From Clavulina sp. PMI_390 (taxonomy: Eukaryota; Basidiomycota; Agaricomycetes; Cantharellales; Hydnaceae), in assembly GCA_015039315.1 (NCBI GenBank), contig WIDE01000006.1:304585-368584 (forward strand): a stretch of DNA of 64,000 bases. Reading direction: 5' to 3'. Position 1 is the first letter of the stretch; each line of letters starts with the position of its first letter. The notes beneath the pieces are model-generated. The model was given only the letters and a program-made list of their open reading frames with translations. It did not search any database and was not told the DNA's origin. The position numbers and the translations under genes are program-made. This document shows, piece by piece, positions 1 to 11,018 of this stretch.

Positions 1-664
1 TTCACAAATGAGTCATGGTCTTGCTCACATTGACAAATGAATTTTCAAGCTGCATTGCCTATACGTTCAGGAATTGCTGCCCATTTCTCGTTGGGGTGAG
101 TTCAACTCTCAGTGTTCAGTTATTCGTTATAACATTGACCTCCTCTTCAGGGGACAATTGTGCACGGCCGCTAGTAGACTTTCCCCCCAACATGAGTCCT
201 AACTGACGCTATTCCTGTTCGCTGGTCCGACATTCCTTGCTTGCGCTCCACTCAACTTGTCTTTCCAACATGCCCACAGGATTCACTCGCAAAATGTCTA
301 GGGCCAGTCTTCGTGAGCACCCCTATCTGATACTACTTACCCGTCTTGACTTATCTTCCTAGTTGTTGCAATGCTTTTTGTTCTGAGCTTGGCGACGGTT
401 CGCGTGCCTTTTGGCAACGCCATGCTTGGCCGTTCACTCCAGTCTTTGTCTGTGTCTCCATCGGGACATTTTGTTTGTCAATGAAAAGCCTCTCTCCCCC
501 AGTCCGACCGCACCTCTTACAAGAGAACCTTCAGGACCTATATAGAGAAGGAAAAGATGGGCTAGTGGTCTGCCTTCTCGTCCACGCGTCAGACCTCGTC
601 TCATTCGCGATACCGCTCGCCATATATCCACCTTCTCAAGTCACTTCGTCGATCTTAGTGCAAC
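1..664 (+). promoter_or_regulatory. Upstream region of the first CCCH-TPR-J gene, with TATA-like box
   Basis: No convincing coding sequence is seen here. Positions 534-548 read GGACCTATATAGAGA, a TATA-like element about 120 bp before the ATG at 665. A near-identical GACCTATATAG motif lies upstream of the third paralog (7132-7142), which supports a shared core promoter. The rest is pyrimidine-rich leader sequence. Assignment as promoter is inference from motif and position. Confidence 0.4.
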
Positions 665-3450
665 ATGTCTACCTCGCTTGTCACCCTCACGAAGACTCCT
701 CGACTCCACGATACACAATATCCATGCCAGCTGCTCAGAGCGAAAGGCTCGTGCAGCCGTGGTGAAAAGTGCTACTTCAAAGCCTCCCACAACCTGTCCC
801 AGGATGAGCTGCGAAAGCTCAGTGTGTGCAAGGATTTTGCGGCTGGGAAGCATTGTCGAATGTTCGATTGCATCTGGCTACATGAGAGGGAGGATGGTCA
901 GTGCTCTTCTTGAACTCTCATACACATGATGCTCATTAGGTGTTGCTCATGATTCCCAGGTGCTATCCCAATCTGTCCCGATAATGCGAAATCTCGCCGC
1001 TGCTCGCGGGGTGCTGCTTGCCGTTTCCAGAAACAAACCTCGTTGTGCTTGGAAAACAACTATGTCGCGCACGACGGTCTCGCTGCTCCAAGGTTCGTAG
1101 GGCTACTTGCAGACCAAAACCTTCTCGTTTAGTAACCATCCATAATAGCGGGCGCGTCTCTGTCCTTTCTGTCGCTACTGACAGTACTCTTCACTCAGTC
1201 AGCATGACTCCTCAGTGGTCAGACCCTTCCTCGACGGCAAACTCGTCCAGCGACGAGTCTCGCTCCCATACGCCTTCGTCTACTGATGTGAGCGCCCCGG
1301 AGGTTGACGAGCAACCCATAAGTACCGTCTCGTTCACCAAGATTGAGGGCCGCGCTCGTGCAGCAACGATACATTCTACGATTCCGCGTCCCATTCCAGT
1401 TACACGAGCACTGAACAGGCGCCATTCTGTATCTGTGCCTCAGACAGTGGAGATTTACGTTGAAGAGTCTGAGGACCCGACATGTATTACTGACAGCCGT
1501 AGCCGCTCAGGCTCTTTGGCTTTCTATCCTAGTATTGCAGAGTTTTCTATCGAGCAAGAAATCCTTCGGAACCCGAGCAGAGAGCTTCTTATCACGGACC
1601 CACATCCTCCATCCGATATTGAGACTCTCCCGCCTGCGCCCCCTTCTACTCCTGTGCATTTCCTCGAGCCTCGCAATACAGGGCCTGCACCCAGCCATTT
1701 CAATGCCCAGGCACCTCCACACCTATCAAACACTAGGCCCATTCCATTCGCCCAGACGACACCGCCGCCACCGCTTCCGGGCCCAACGCATATCCCATTC
1801 CCTTCCCCTGCGCCCATGCCCATGCCCATGCCCGTGCCTATGCCCGTGCGTTTCCTGGGAATGCACTTCACTCCACATATTCAAGGCCCATTCCCACCTC
1901 CCCCATGGTGGAACAACTCAGACCTCTATCCTAACCCAACCGCGCATCCTATACCCCCATTCCATTGCTTTGAACCTATTCCCGAAGTCCCCGAATTCCC
2001 CGAATCGCGACCAATAATGGCCAATCGACTACCGAAAGTCCCATTATTCGTGCCTCCCTCGGCTCTTCCTCCTCCGTTCATGCATCCTCTGCCGTCGCGA
2101 CCAATAATGGCCAATCAGCTACCGAAAGTCCCGTTATTCGTGCCTCCCCAAGCTTCACCTCCTCCCTTCGTGCATCTTCCACCACCGCCCCCAGAGCCCA
2201 TCCGGTTCTACCCCAATCCTGCGATGCCAGCCGTCAACTATTCCACTCATCCTCAGACAACTCGTTCAGCTTATTCCTTTGACCCAATCCTCCATAGACC
2301 CACTCCTCCCATGCATAACTTAGGGCCACGATTCTGGTCGCAGCCTTCCGCACCGCCGAATGCTCGCCCAAATCAAGCCATGTGGACTGAGAATACATCC
2401 AACCTGCTTCAAGGTCCTGTGGCCGTTGGGCCCATACTCACCCCTCGTGCGGGCCAGCGCTCAGAAAGCGCCTCGCAGATGCCACGTTACGAGGAATTTA
2501 TGGACGCTATGGACCGAAGGAAGTGGGCCGCTGCTGTTAGGGTATGCTCACAAGTAATTACGGAGGACCCTTGCAACAGGCTTGCGGCTCTGGAAAACAG
2601 GGTCGAGGCGTATCTTATGGTGCGGCTACCATCTTTTTTAACCATTCACATTCACCTGACGACATCATATTTCTAGCGGGGTCGCAAGCATGATCCGTCT
2701 CGGGCGCGAAAGGACGCCATCGTTCTTCGAGATACTCACGATTCAAAGGATATCCGACGACGGTACGCTGCCCTTTGATGACCACATTCCGCGCCTCGTT
2801 CTCATACTCAATTTCCTTGATTCAGGTTCACATTCAAATCAGCGGCCCTGGAAGCTGGTATCTTGCTGACCTCAGTAGCGGCCAGGACGACGCGAAATAT
2901 TGATGCAGCAGGAGCGACCGACCCCATCCGCATTGCCTTCGCTCACGCAAACACTTTGGAGGAATTGACTGAGGCGGAGCGCTTGCGCGAATGTTTATCG
3001 TCCTATGGCCACGATGTTACTCAGCTCGCTCAGATCCCATCAGTCGAGGCTGACGCGGCTGGACACGTAGACGCGACGTTGGAGGTCTACTCCCTGTTGG
3101 AGCCCTATCAGGTAAGATTCAACTTCTGCCTATTCCTCTCCCTTAAATACGTGTACTGATGACAAACAACGTAGATTCTGGGGGTCCCACTGAATGCCTC
3201 TCTAGAGGTTGTCAACACCACTTGGGCCACGGTACGACGCCCTGGCTCAAAATCCCCTCGTGAGTAGCTTGCATGACTCCCCTTCCATCCTGATACTTGT
3301 TCTCAATGCATTATAACTTTTCTAGTCCTCAAACTATACCGCGAGATCAGGAAAGCGTATGGTACACTTGTAGTGGCGGAAAGTGCTGAATCATCCAATG
3401 GGGCGGGCTCTAGCCCCTCTGCTGTTGACGATAAAAGTGGGAAGGCATGA
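665..3450 (+). CDS. CCCH zinc finger / TPR-like / degenerate J-domain protein (paralog 1)
   Basis: Exon 1 (665-896) encodes two CCCH fingers, C-x8-C-x5-C-x5-H and C-x8-C-x4-C-x3-H. After a GTCAGT...CCCAG intron, exon 2 (from 960) adds a third finger-like Cys cluster. A frame change then requires an intron near 1045-1112. The large exon that follows (about 1113-2619) is Ser/Pro-rich, with a PMPMPMP tract and a 30-residue direct repeat around SRPIMAN; it ends in a TPR-like helix pair. Further exons are 2677-2762, 2826-3111, 3175-3259 and 3326-3450. The last two align with the paralogs' J-domain (ILGVPLNASLEVV, LYREIRKAYGTL) but lack HPD, so Hsp70 stimulation is unlikely. RNA or nucleic-acid binding is inferred from the CCCH fingers. 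The proline-rich insert is far longer than in the other copies. The exon 2/3 junction is the least certain part. Confidence 0.65.
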
Positions 3451-3719
3451 ATGAGCCCATTTTGCGGCCGCTCAGATCTCCCTTCTTCTCCACATTGGTT
3501 CATAACCTTGCTCGCACCATATTATCTTTTCAATCCTTCCTTTTCCATACACACTCCACTGGCGAATGCAATTTCGTAGTCCCCTCTACTCTCTCATAGC
3601 CCTCTTTGCCCGTAATACGCCACACAATCTGCATTATGTCACGATCGTCAGTTCGTGGTAGCATCTGTTCCTCTTGCTTCTGTTTGGTTCGAGGCTCCTT
3701 CATTCATCAGCCAAATAGT

Positions 3720-4604
3720 ATGGGGGTCGGCAATTCTATAGTACCGGCCGGCTCCGGTCCCTGAGCCCAAATGTATTGAAATGATCGCAGCCAATGACTA
3801 CGACAATGCAAAGAGACCACACGGTGTAATTTTTGTCCGTTGGCCAGGATTTTTTTTGCGTTTGGTAGCTGTAGCAAGGCTCAATCTCTAGGAACTATCA
3901 AATCAAAATTTACGCAGAGCATCTCAGTTTTGTCTCATTGTTTGACGCATAGCACCGGGCAGAGCTGATACCAGGACAGATTTTTCTGGCCATCCCCTCC
4001 TAATTAATTTTTTCTACCTTATAAAGAAGATTTGGAAGCATTACCTTTCCCTGAGCGAGAGCTAGGCTTCGTAGACGCGAAAATACATCTTAGTGCATAT
4101 GGCTTGGATTTATTCAGTTAAATTTGTTTCATAGCATCTAGATAGAACATAGTTGAGCATTAAGGCACCCTCTATGTTGTTTCAGAATCATCCACTTAGT
4201 AGTGCAAGCCGTAGGCTGGATGGTCTCTGGGTTGGCGATATTGTAAACAAAGATAAACAAAGAGAGCAATTATTATCGTTGCTGATGGAACACATGCTCC
4301 TATGTATCTTTTTAGGTTGCATATACATTCTTTTGATACGCGCTACTAAAAGGGCCGAGAATAGGTCAAGTCGAGCCTTCCTAACCCTATTTTCTGGATC
4401 GACATCACTTTTGGAACTTCGATTTTTGACATTTGGGTCTGTACGTCCCTTAGAGCAAGAGATTAGCTACCCAACGACATAAAAATCACCCCAAAATTCG
4501 ACGATTTGAGGGAGCAGCGTTTCTTGAAAGAACGTAGTCGATTTTGGTCGTGGGAACGGTCACAAACTGGTGACAGCCGCTCCTATAGAATTGCCGACCC
4601 CCAT
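3720..4604. mobile_element. Non-autonomous DNA transposon with perfect 22-bp terminal inverted repeats
   Basis: The 22 bases at 3720-3741 are the exact reverse complement of 4583-4604; the outer end reads ATGGGGGTCGGC and the inner end AATTCTATAG. Flanks are CAAATAGT on the left and CAAATAGC on the right, an 8-bp direct duplication with one mismatch, which is typical of hAT-type target sites. The 885-bp interior is AT-rich and carries no transposase-like ORF; an ORF at 4153-4482 resembles nothing I know and starts at TTG. I infer a MITE-like deletion derivative that inserted between paralogs 1 and 2. Superfamily assignment rests only on the flank length. Confidence 0.7.
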
Positions 4605-5128
4605 CAAATAGCCAGCTGATCACACCTTGTGAAGCACTGTATACAGCGTAACAATAGGTAATTCTATTCAGGCAACAACTCAAGATGCTAATTAACTACG
4701 AGATCGGTGTCTCGAACACCCTCTTTCACCTGACCTCCTGAGCCCGCAATTTTGAGTGCTCGTGTGCAAGTCAGTACTAGCACCCCCTGCAAGGGCCCAA
4801 TCTCTTTCACTCTCGATTCAACGGAAGCCCGGTCCTTGAGACTAGAGCCCTATCTATTCCACACACGTCGTCTCTGAATCCTACAATTATGAAAGCTTGC
4901 GCCTTTTGTCGACGCCACATCTTCTCTTCTGTTATCATACGAGCATCGCGTTGTCTTCTGCTCACTATGACCACTTTGACACCTTGACACAACAAAAAGG
5001 ACAGCGCCTCCCCAATCTGACCCCAACAACCACTCACGACCACTCCAAGCCTACCTACAGCCCTGGTCTACCAATAAGCTCAAGTGCTAAGGAGCTCAAC
5101 CAGTCCCTAATCTTTGCACTCCACGCCC
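4605..5128 (+). promoter_or_regulatory. Upstream region of the second paralog
   Basis: No gene is seen. The stretch is C/T-rich close to the ATG at 5129, as is usual for fungal leaders. A weak TATA-like CCCTATCTATTCC lies near 4847-4859. Nothing else was recognised. Confidence 0.25.
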
Positions 5129-6552
5129 ATGTCTCCTGATGATAGCCAACGTACACTAAACCCATGTGTCAACATGGCACGGAATGGCAAATGTTTTCGC
5201 GGTGACAAGTGCTGGTATGCGGCGTCACACTCACTCCCACTTGAGGATCTCAAGCGACTGTGCATGTGCCCATCATATAAGCAACATGGCTACTGCACTT
5301 GGGCAGGCTACTGCCACTGGATTCATGATATCGGTACGCATCTGAATTAGCTCTTCTCTTGGCCAACCACAATGCCGACCATTAAACTACCATCAGAGTA
5401 TCGCTCCATCTGCCACCGTTTCCAAGCCACAGGGAAGTGTCCATGGGGGCCTCAATGCTGGTATTCTCATCCGGAAGAGAAAATGGAATCCACTCCAGGC
5501 CGTTCAGATTATGATATTGCGCCAGCACAGATCAGACCTCTGATGGCCCGAGCGCACACTGCTGTCCAGGCCGGTGAATTTGGCTTGGCATTAGTCACTT
5601 ATGAGCTCCTTCTCAGAAAACCTTTGGATCTCCCTACCCGCATCGCGGTTTTAAGTGGCAGGGCCCATACCAACCACAAGGTGCTGGCTTATACTTTTGA
5701 CTATCGAATCGACCATTTGCTGAACTTTTTTCCGAGTAGTTTGGCGTCCATACAAAGGATCGGCACTATTTGCATCGTAGTCTCAAAGACTGTATCGGAA
5801 TCTCCAGGGTGTCAGGCTCAGGTGGTCATTTCCCATCGTAAGTGCAAGTCACTGTACGTGCAAGTGGACGTGGGAATAAAGTCCTCATGATCAATAGATC
5901 TTTGCTTCATGCTCGTGTTCTGGCCGACCTCGAACATTTTACCGAAGCTATCCAGCAATGCAATATCGTAACCTCTCAAGCTACCAATGACCTGCAGAAA
6001 AGGGAATCAATGAAGCTGATGAATGATATTCTCAAGCGTACAGATTCTTCCTATAGAGGAGGCGAGGCTCTTGAGCGAGCAGCCAGACGAAAGGCACAGA
6101 GAGAGGTCGAAGTATGGCGAGTTCTCCATGAGCTCGCGCAGTTAACTCCGGCACAGGTAAACCTGGAATTCAGAGTGATCTCCGTGCTAGGTCCAGGCTC
6201 ATATGCTTATTCACTATCGTTCAGATCATTGGAGTTACTGTGATGAGCACCGCAACTGAGGTCCGCCGTGCGTTTGACCAATTGTCTCTCGTCTGTAAGT
6301 CGTATGATCGGTTGCAGTTATAGCCTTCTCACTGAGACCCCGATTTAGATCATCCCGACAAACCCGGTGGAGGTAAATATTTCACATCGATGCTGCTGTG
6401 CTTCATCGCTAACTGTTTGTATAATTAAGACTTTCGTATCTTCCAAAAAGTGCGTTTTGACCACCTCTGAGTTCTTCATAATATAAGCTCATGGAGAGAC
6501 CCATATGTTTTAGATTGATGAGGCATACCGAAGGCTTATGGGTTCTCACTAA
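5129..6552 (+). CDS. CCCH zinc finger / TPR-like / J-domain protein (paralog 2, intact)
   Basis: This is the cleanest family member, predicted at 332 aa. Exons: 5129-5333, 5397-5680, 5740-5837, 5898-6156, 6225-6294, 6349-6372, 6430-6449 and 6514-6552; all introns are GT-AG and frames join exactly. Exon 1 carries C-x8-C-x5-C-x5-H and C-x8-C-x5-C-x3-H fingers; exon 2 adds a canonical C-x8-C-x5-C-x3-H finger (CHRFQATGKC...CWYSH). The middle is a TPR-like helical module (AHTAVQAGEFGLALVTYELL through LLHARVLADLEHFTEAIQQC). The C-terminus is a J-domain, IIGVTVMSTATEVRRAF then LVYHPDKPGG and EAYRRL. HPD is the known Hsp70-activating motif. A TPR-plus-J co-chaperone with RNA-binding fingers is inferred. 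The track start at 5114 is TTG; the ATG at 5129 fits better. Confidence 0.8.
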
Positions 6553-7398
6553 GGTTATGAGTTCCGCGTCTTGAATCGTGGATTTCGGGGTTCACTCCGA
6601 GGGCTTCTTCCTAGTGTCACGTAGTGTCATCTGGTCATATCAAAATAGAGCTCTACTTGTGGTATGGTTTAGGTTCCCAGACAGGAGATATATCAGGCGC
6701 ACAGCATTAGATTTGCTTTGTTTCCCTTCCATTCCATATTTCGTTTTGTTACTCCGCCCTATGCTCTGCAGAATCTATGTTTTCTCGAGCCCTCTTCTGG
6801 TTATAGAGCTTAAAATGATATGCACTACATTAGCCCTCTTCTATTTGCGGCGTTGTTTGGCTCAAAGCTTCCCAAGGGTACAACCGTACAAACACCGTGC
6901 TTTGGGAATCCTATTACTGCGCAGCAGAGAAATGGAGAAAGTCACCTGGGTAGGCGAGATAAATCGGCGATCCAATGACGTGGGCCGGCCTCTCGTGCCC
7001 TGAACATTTCTTCCACCATGGGCTTCCGGCCCGAGCTTTGGGTGAGGCCACTGGCAGCAGGCGTACACCTAACCCCTTCCATCGCTCCGTTGAACAGAAA
7101 GCGATAAACAGCGTTCAATTCTCCTCGCGGTGACCTATATAGGCTTCAAACACTGCCGGAATCGAACCCTGCTCAGCTTGTATACGCCACCCACGTCATA
7201 GATTCATCTAAGCCTCGCTTTGACCTCCACCAAATACATCAGTTCGATGAGACGACAAATAAGTCGAAGTACTTTTAGGTGGCATTTTTCAGATTTGATA
7301 CCACCGTCGCCATTATAACCTCGTCTGATTTTCTCTTTCCTTCAACAAAGTTCCCCTTCATTGGTGCAGCAACGATCTCCACAGTCACACCCATTATC
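6553..7398 (+). other. Intergenic, with TATA-like box of paralog 3
   Basis: No supported gene. GACCTATATAGGC at 7132-7144 matches the element upstream of paralog 1. The 7200-7330 stretch (cctcgctttgacct, gatgagac, cattataacctcgtctg) is similar to 12160-12260 upstream of paralog 5, showing that promoters were copied along with the genes. Confidence 0.45.
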
Positions 7399-8528
7399 AT
7401 GCCCGCCATTTACGCCCTACCTAAATGCAAACCGTGCTTAATAAAGGCCCGAACTGGCAAATGTACCCTTGGTAGACGCTGTTGGTATGCGCACTCACAT
7501 TCACTCTCACTGAAGGAGCTCAAACGCCAGTGTGCGTGTAAGTCAGAGGATACATACGGCTTCTGTTACCGGCGACGTACCTGTCATTGGATTCATAAAA
7601 GTGGTAAGCGTACTCAAACAATGCTTTCGGACAATAAACAATCTCGATCATTCGGACGATTGCAGAACGGACTTCCTTCCCTGCGGCGGGACAACAGATC
7701 GATCAAGTTCCTCTTGATTATGACATGCAAGCCAGGCTGACACAGTTCGAGGCTCAGATGGCCGAAGCGCACAATGCAGTCCAGGCAAATAAACTTGGCT
7801 TCGCCTTGCTCACCTATGAGATCCTCCTCGCAAAATGTGCAGATTTACCTACTCGGATCGCCATTTTAAGTGGCAAGGCCAATGCGAACTCCAAGGTGGG
7901 AGGCGAGACCTACCTTATTCGCCCATTTATTCACTTTCAGGCCAGCTTTGTATTGTTAGGGAGGGGCCTCATGTACAACGAAGTCTCAGAGATTGTATCA
8001 CGATTCTCGATGATTTGAAATCATTGGGCCATCTCAAACCGTACGCATCGCTCTACCCACGTTTGAACACTGAAAATCTTACTACGTTCAATAGATCCCT
8101 GCTTCATGCTCGCAACTTGATGGAACTTGAGCGTTTGCCCGAAGCTATCCAGTGGTGCAACGCCGTGATGTCTCAAGCTACCAGCGTATTGGAAGAAAGG
8201 GGACCAGTAGATTTGGTAAATACTGTCCTCAAGCGCTTGAAATATTTCTGTCAAGAAGATAAGACTTTCGGGCAGGCAGCAAGCTCGAGGAAAGGAATCG
8301 ATGACAGTGTCTTGAAGAATTCAGTAGAGGTAATCTACGGGCTCAGATAGATCCTAATTCTCGATTAAACCCTAATAGTTTATTTATTTCTCAGCTCATC
8401 AAGGCACGCGAGTTGTTCACCACAGCGATGTATCAACGTCCCATCTCTTGTCTGTAAGTCATAGCATCCATTGAGATCGCAATTCCTCATGGAGGCCCCG
8501 ATTTAGACCATTCTATCGGCCTTGGTGA
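7399..8528 (+). CDS. CCCH zinc finger / TPR-like protein with decayed J-domain (paralog 3)
   Basis: Exon 1 (7399-7603, 205 nt, the same length as in paralog 2) encodes two fingers, C-x8-C-x5-C-x5-H and a second Cys-rich one ending CHWIH. Exon 2 starts about 7666 and lacks the third finger found in paralogs 2 and 4. The TPR module continues in exons 7666-7895, 7946-8040 and 8095-8329 (AHNAVQANKLGFALLTYEIL, LLHARNLMELERLPEAIQWC). The J-domain region is degraded. The expected 70-nt exon is only 59 nt (8395-8453), HPD is replaced and the frame meets TGA at 8526. If the intron after 8329 is kept, translation ends at 8350 instead. The copy may still make a finger-TPR protein without co-chaperone function, or may be decaying. 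The end coordinate is uncertain. Confidence 0.55.
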
Positions 8529-9152
8529 GGTAAATACCTGGTTGACGCTGCCATGCTGCGTTGCCAAATCGCGCTCTATAACCGAAACTTTCACAACTTC
8601 CATGGAGAGTGCTCCTACTGCCTCAAACCCTCTCAAGTGATGAAACAACATAGGTGCTGGTGGTATATATATATTGAAGAGATTTCCAAAAGTTTTTGCG
8701 GTCGTTACTATTGACGAAGGTCTGATAACCCAGGTTAGACGATTATCTTTAGACACAATCACCTTAATCTCGCTTCATTGCATGAAAATAATATCGCCGT
8801 GGGCATACATTATCTCCAATCATTTATATGGGGTCTGCTTGATGAGCTTGGATCCTGAGAGGTCCGCACCCACCTTGATTGGTTGATTGAATTAGTCGTT
8901 TCAACCTGTGAGCTGCTTGCCCACGCCAAGAACGACCCGTGAACTATGATAGTGTCTGGAGCTAAATATGAAATATCAAAGGAAAAATAGACTAGAACAT
9001 AGAACGAGGCCCTTATCAGGTTACTGAAACATGTCACAGCCACCCCGCCTCGAAATCCACAGGTCAATCCCAACCACCACCAGAACCAGCTCCTTCCACC
9101 AGGTACCGAATCTCATAAGCCCAGCAATTAGTATCCCATACCCTTTGCCTTG
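8529..9152 (+). other. Intergenic between paralogs 3 and 4
   Basis: Remnants of the last J-domain exons of paralog 3 may lie around 8585-8605 (ctttcacaacttcc resembles the QIFQK exon of its relatives), but no open splice path joins them. 8700-9150 is AT-rich then C-rich leader sequence for the gene at 9153. Nothing else recognised. Confidence 0.3.
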
Positions 9153-11018
9153 ATGGCGACCAAGTCCTACATCAAGCCTTGCCTTCGCATGGCGAAGCTG
9201 GGTGTATGCCCTTTTGGTGATGCATGCACTTTTGTAGAATCGCACTCTCTTCCGATTGAGGACCTGCGAAGGAGAAGTGTATGCTCCAAATTCAAGGCCA
9301 ACGTAGATTGCCCATGGGGCGACAGGTGCTTGTGGCTGCATGAGCATGGTCAGTAGATATCCTTTGCTATCTCTCTCAACTCGTCAGCCGCGCGGTTGTT
9401 ACCATCGTTGAACCGGGGGAACGACGTGTAGCTAACCTCCTTGGGCATTCTATTCTTTTCCCTTCGATCCAGTCCCTCCACCTCCATGCTTCAACTTCCA
9501 ACGCAAGGGCAAATGTTGGCGAGGAGACGCCTGTCCATTCCCTCATGTTGCCCCAGAAAGTACGAAGACTTCAGATGACTCGAACTCTCCACCAAAGCAA
9601 AAGGGAAAGAGCACAGACTCAAAACCTACTACTGACAGGTAACCCCATTACACCTCGCTGTCTCCCTTGTTTGCTGTAAGGCTTATTCCCTGGTCAGGCG
9701 TCCAAAGGCAAAGACGAAACCAACCGAACCCTCTAGCACCTCCCACCAGAAAGCCCAACCTTCCGAGTCCACTACGAGAACCCCTCACACTACAGGAACA
9801 GCATCACAAGCTCCTCGCACACAGGGAAGCGAGCATGCTCCTAGAAAGTACGAATACCATCCTTCCGAAACTTTGGTTCCTTACACAGCATTCTCAGCCC
9901 GAAACCCACCACAACGGACGACAGGAAGGGGGACCACAACCGTGATCACGGACCCGGTACCGGCCGCCCTAAATCAGCGCCAGGATCTCAGGGCATTGCT
10001 GCATATCATCGTGGCGATTTCCGAGAGGCGGTGGCTGTCTTCTCCAAACTCCTACGCGGCACCGTAGAGCACAGTCTTCGCATCACCATGCTCAGCAATC
10101 GTGCTCATGCTTACGAGAAGGTCCGTTCTACCAAATCCACTGAGACAAAGCAGACTGAATATTGAGACGAGCCCCACAGATAGCTATTCGCGATAAGAAC
10201 CCAAAGATCCTTGAAGACGCCCTCGAAGATTGCGATATGGTCACTCTCCTAGCCGGCTCAAAGGGGCATTTCAGAACGTAAGGAATACCGTTTTCGAAGC
10301 TGGTTGGCCAATCAATTTATTCTCCCACCCCAGGTCACTGCTTCGCGCACGGATTTTCCTCAATCAAGAACTTCATGACGATGCTGTCAGGGCATGCAAG
10401 AACGCCGCATCCGCCGCGCAAGGGATTGATGAATGGACCAAAGCTATGGACCTTCTGGACCAGGCAATGGCCGCACGGATACTGGCCCGAAGGAAAGCAG
10501 ATGAAAAGGAACGACAAGATGCTGAGGCACGAAAGAAGCAGGCTGCTGAAAATGCTCGAGTGCAGCAAGTGCTAGATAAGTTCGATTCCATGGACTCATG
10601 GGAGGTAGGTTTTTCGTACTTAACCCCATCCATATTGGATCCTGATGCCTGCTGCCTGCAAAGATTCTCGGCCTTCATTACGGGGCAACTCCGTCGCAAG
10701 TCAAAACTGCATATCGAAAGCTTGCCATGAAATGTGAGGGAGTTCTCATCAGCCTATCAAGGTCCTAAATTGATATTTTTCACGTTCTAGACCACCCTGA
10801 CCGACCTGAAGGAAGTAAGTGATCTTGCAAAGTGTCGCTTCAGTTACTGACTCACATTTACGGAAGATCACCAGATTTTCCAGAAGGTAAGTGATTAAGA
10901 TCCCTCCATATCTAATATTAATAAGCCCTGTCATGAGCTGGAGCTGACATATACCTTCATGGTGTGATATTTGCCGATCCTCTGGGTTGAAGAGGCCTTC
11001 CGCGAGCTCTCAGAATAA
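9153..11018 (+). CDS. CCCH zinc finger / TPR-like / J-domain protein (paralog 4)
   Basis: Predicted about 416 aa in ten exons: 9153-9348, 9473-9638, 9698-9847, 9889-10120, 10180-10277, 10334-10604, 10664-10733, 10791-10814, 10867-10886 and about 10995-11018. Three CCCH fingers: two in exon 1 and C-x8-C-x5-C-x3-H in exon 2 (CFNFQRKGKC, CPFPH). A Thr/Ser/Pro linker follows, then a TPR-like module (GIAAYHRGDFREAVAVFSKL, LLRARIFLNQELHDDAVRAC) and a charged coiled coil (ARRKADEKERQDAEARKKQA). The J-domain is complete: ILGLHYGATPSQVKTAYRKL, AMKYHPDRPEG, HQIFQK, AFRELSE. J exons of 70, 24 and 20 nt match paralog 2 exactly. The final intron has lost its expected acceptor (GG at 10984-10985 where paralog 5 has AG); an in-frame AG nine bases downstream could serve. 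Confidence 0.75.

Noticed and set aside
7150..7200. tRNA-like gaatcgaaccctg on the minus strand
   Set aside because: T-stem pairing fails and no cloverleaf can be drawn; it is part of the promoter shared with paralog 5.
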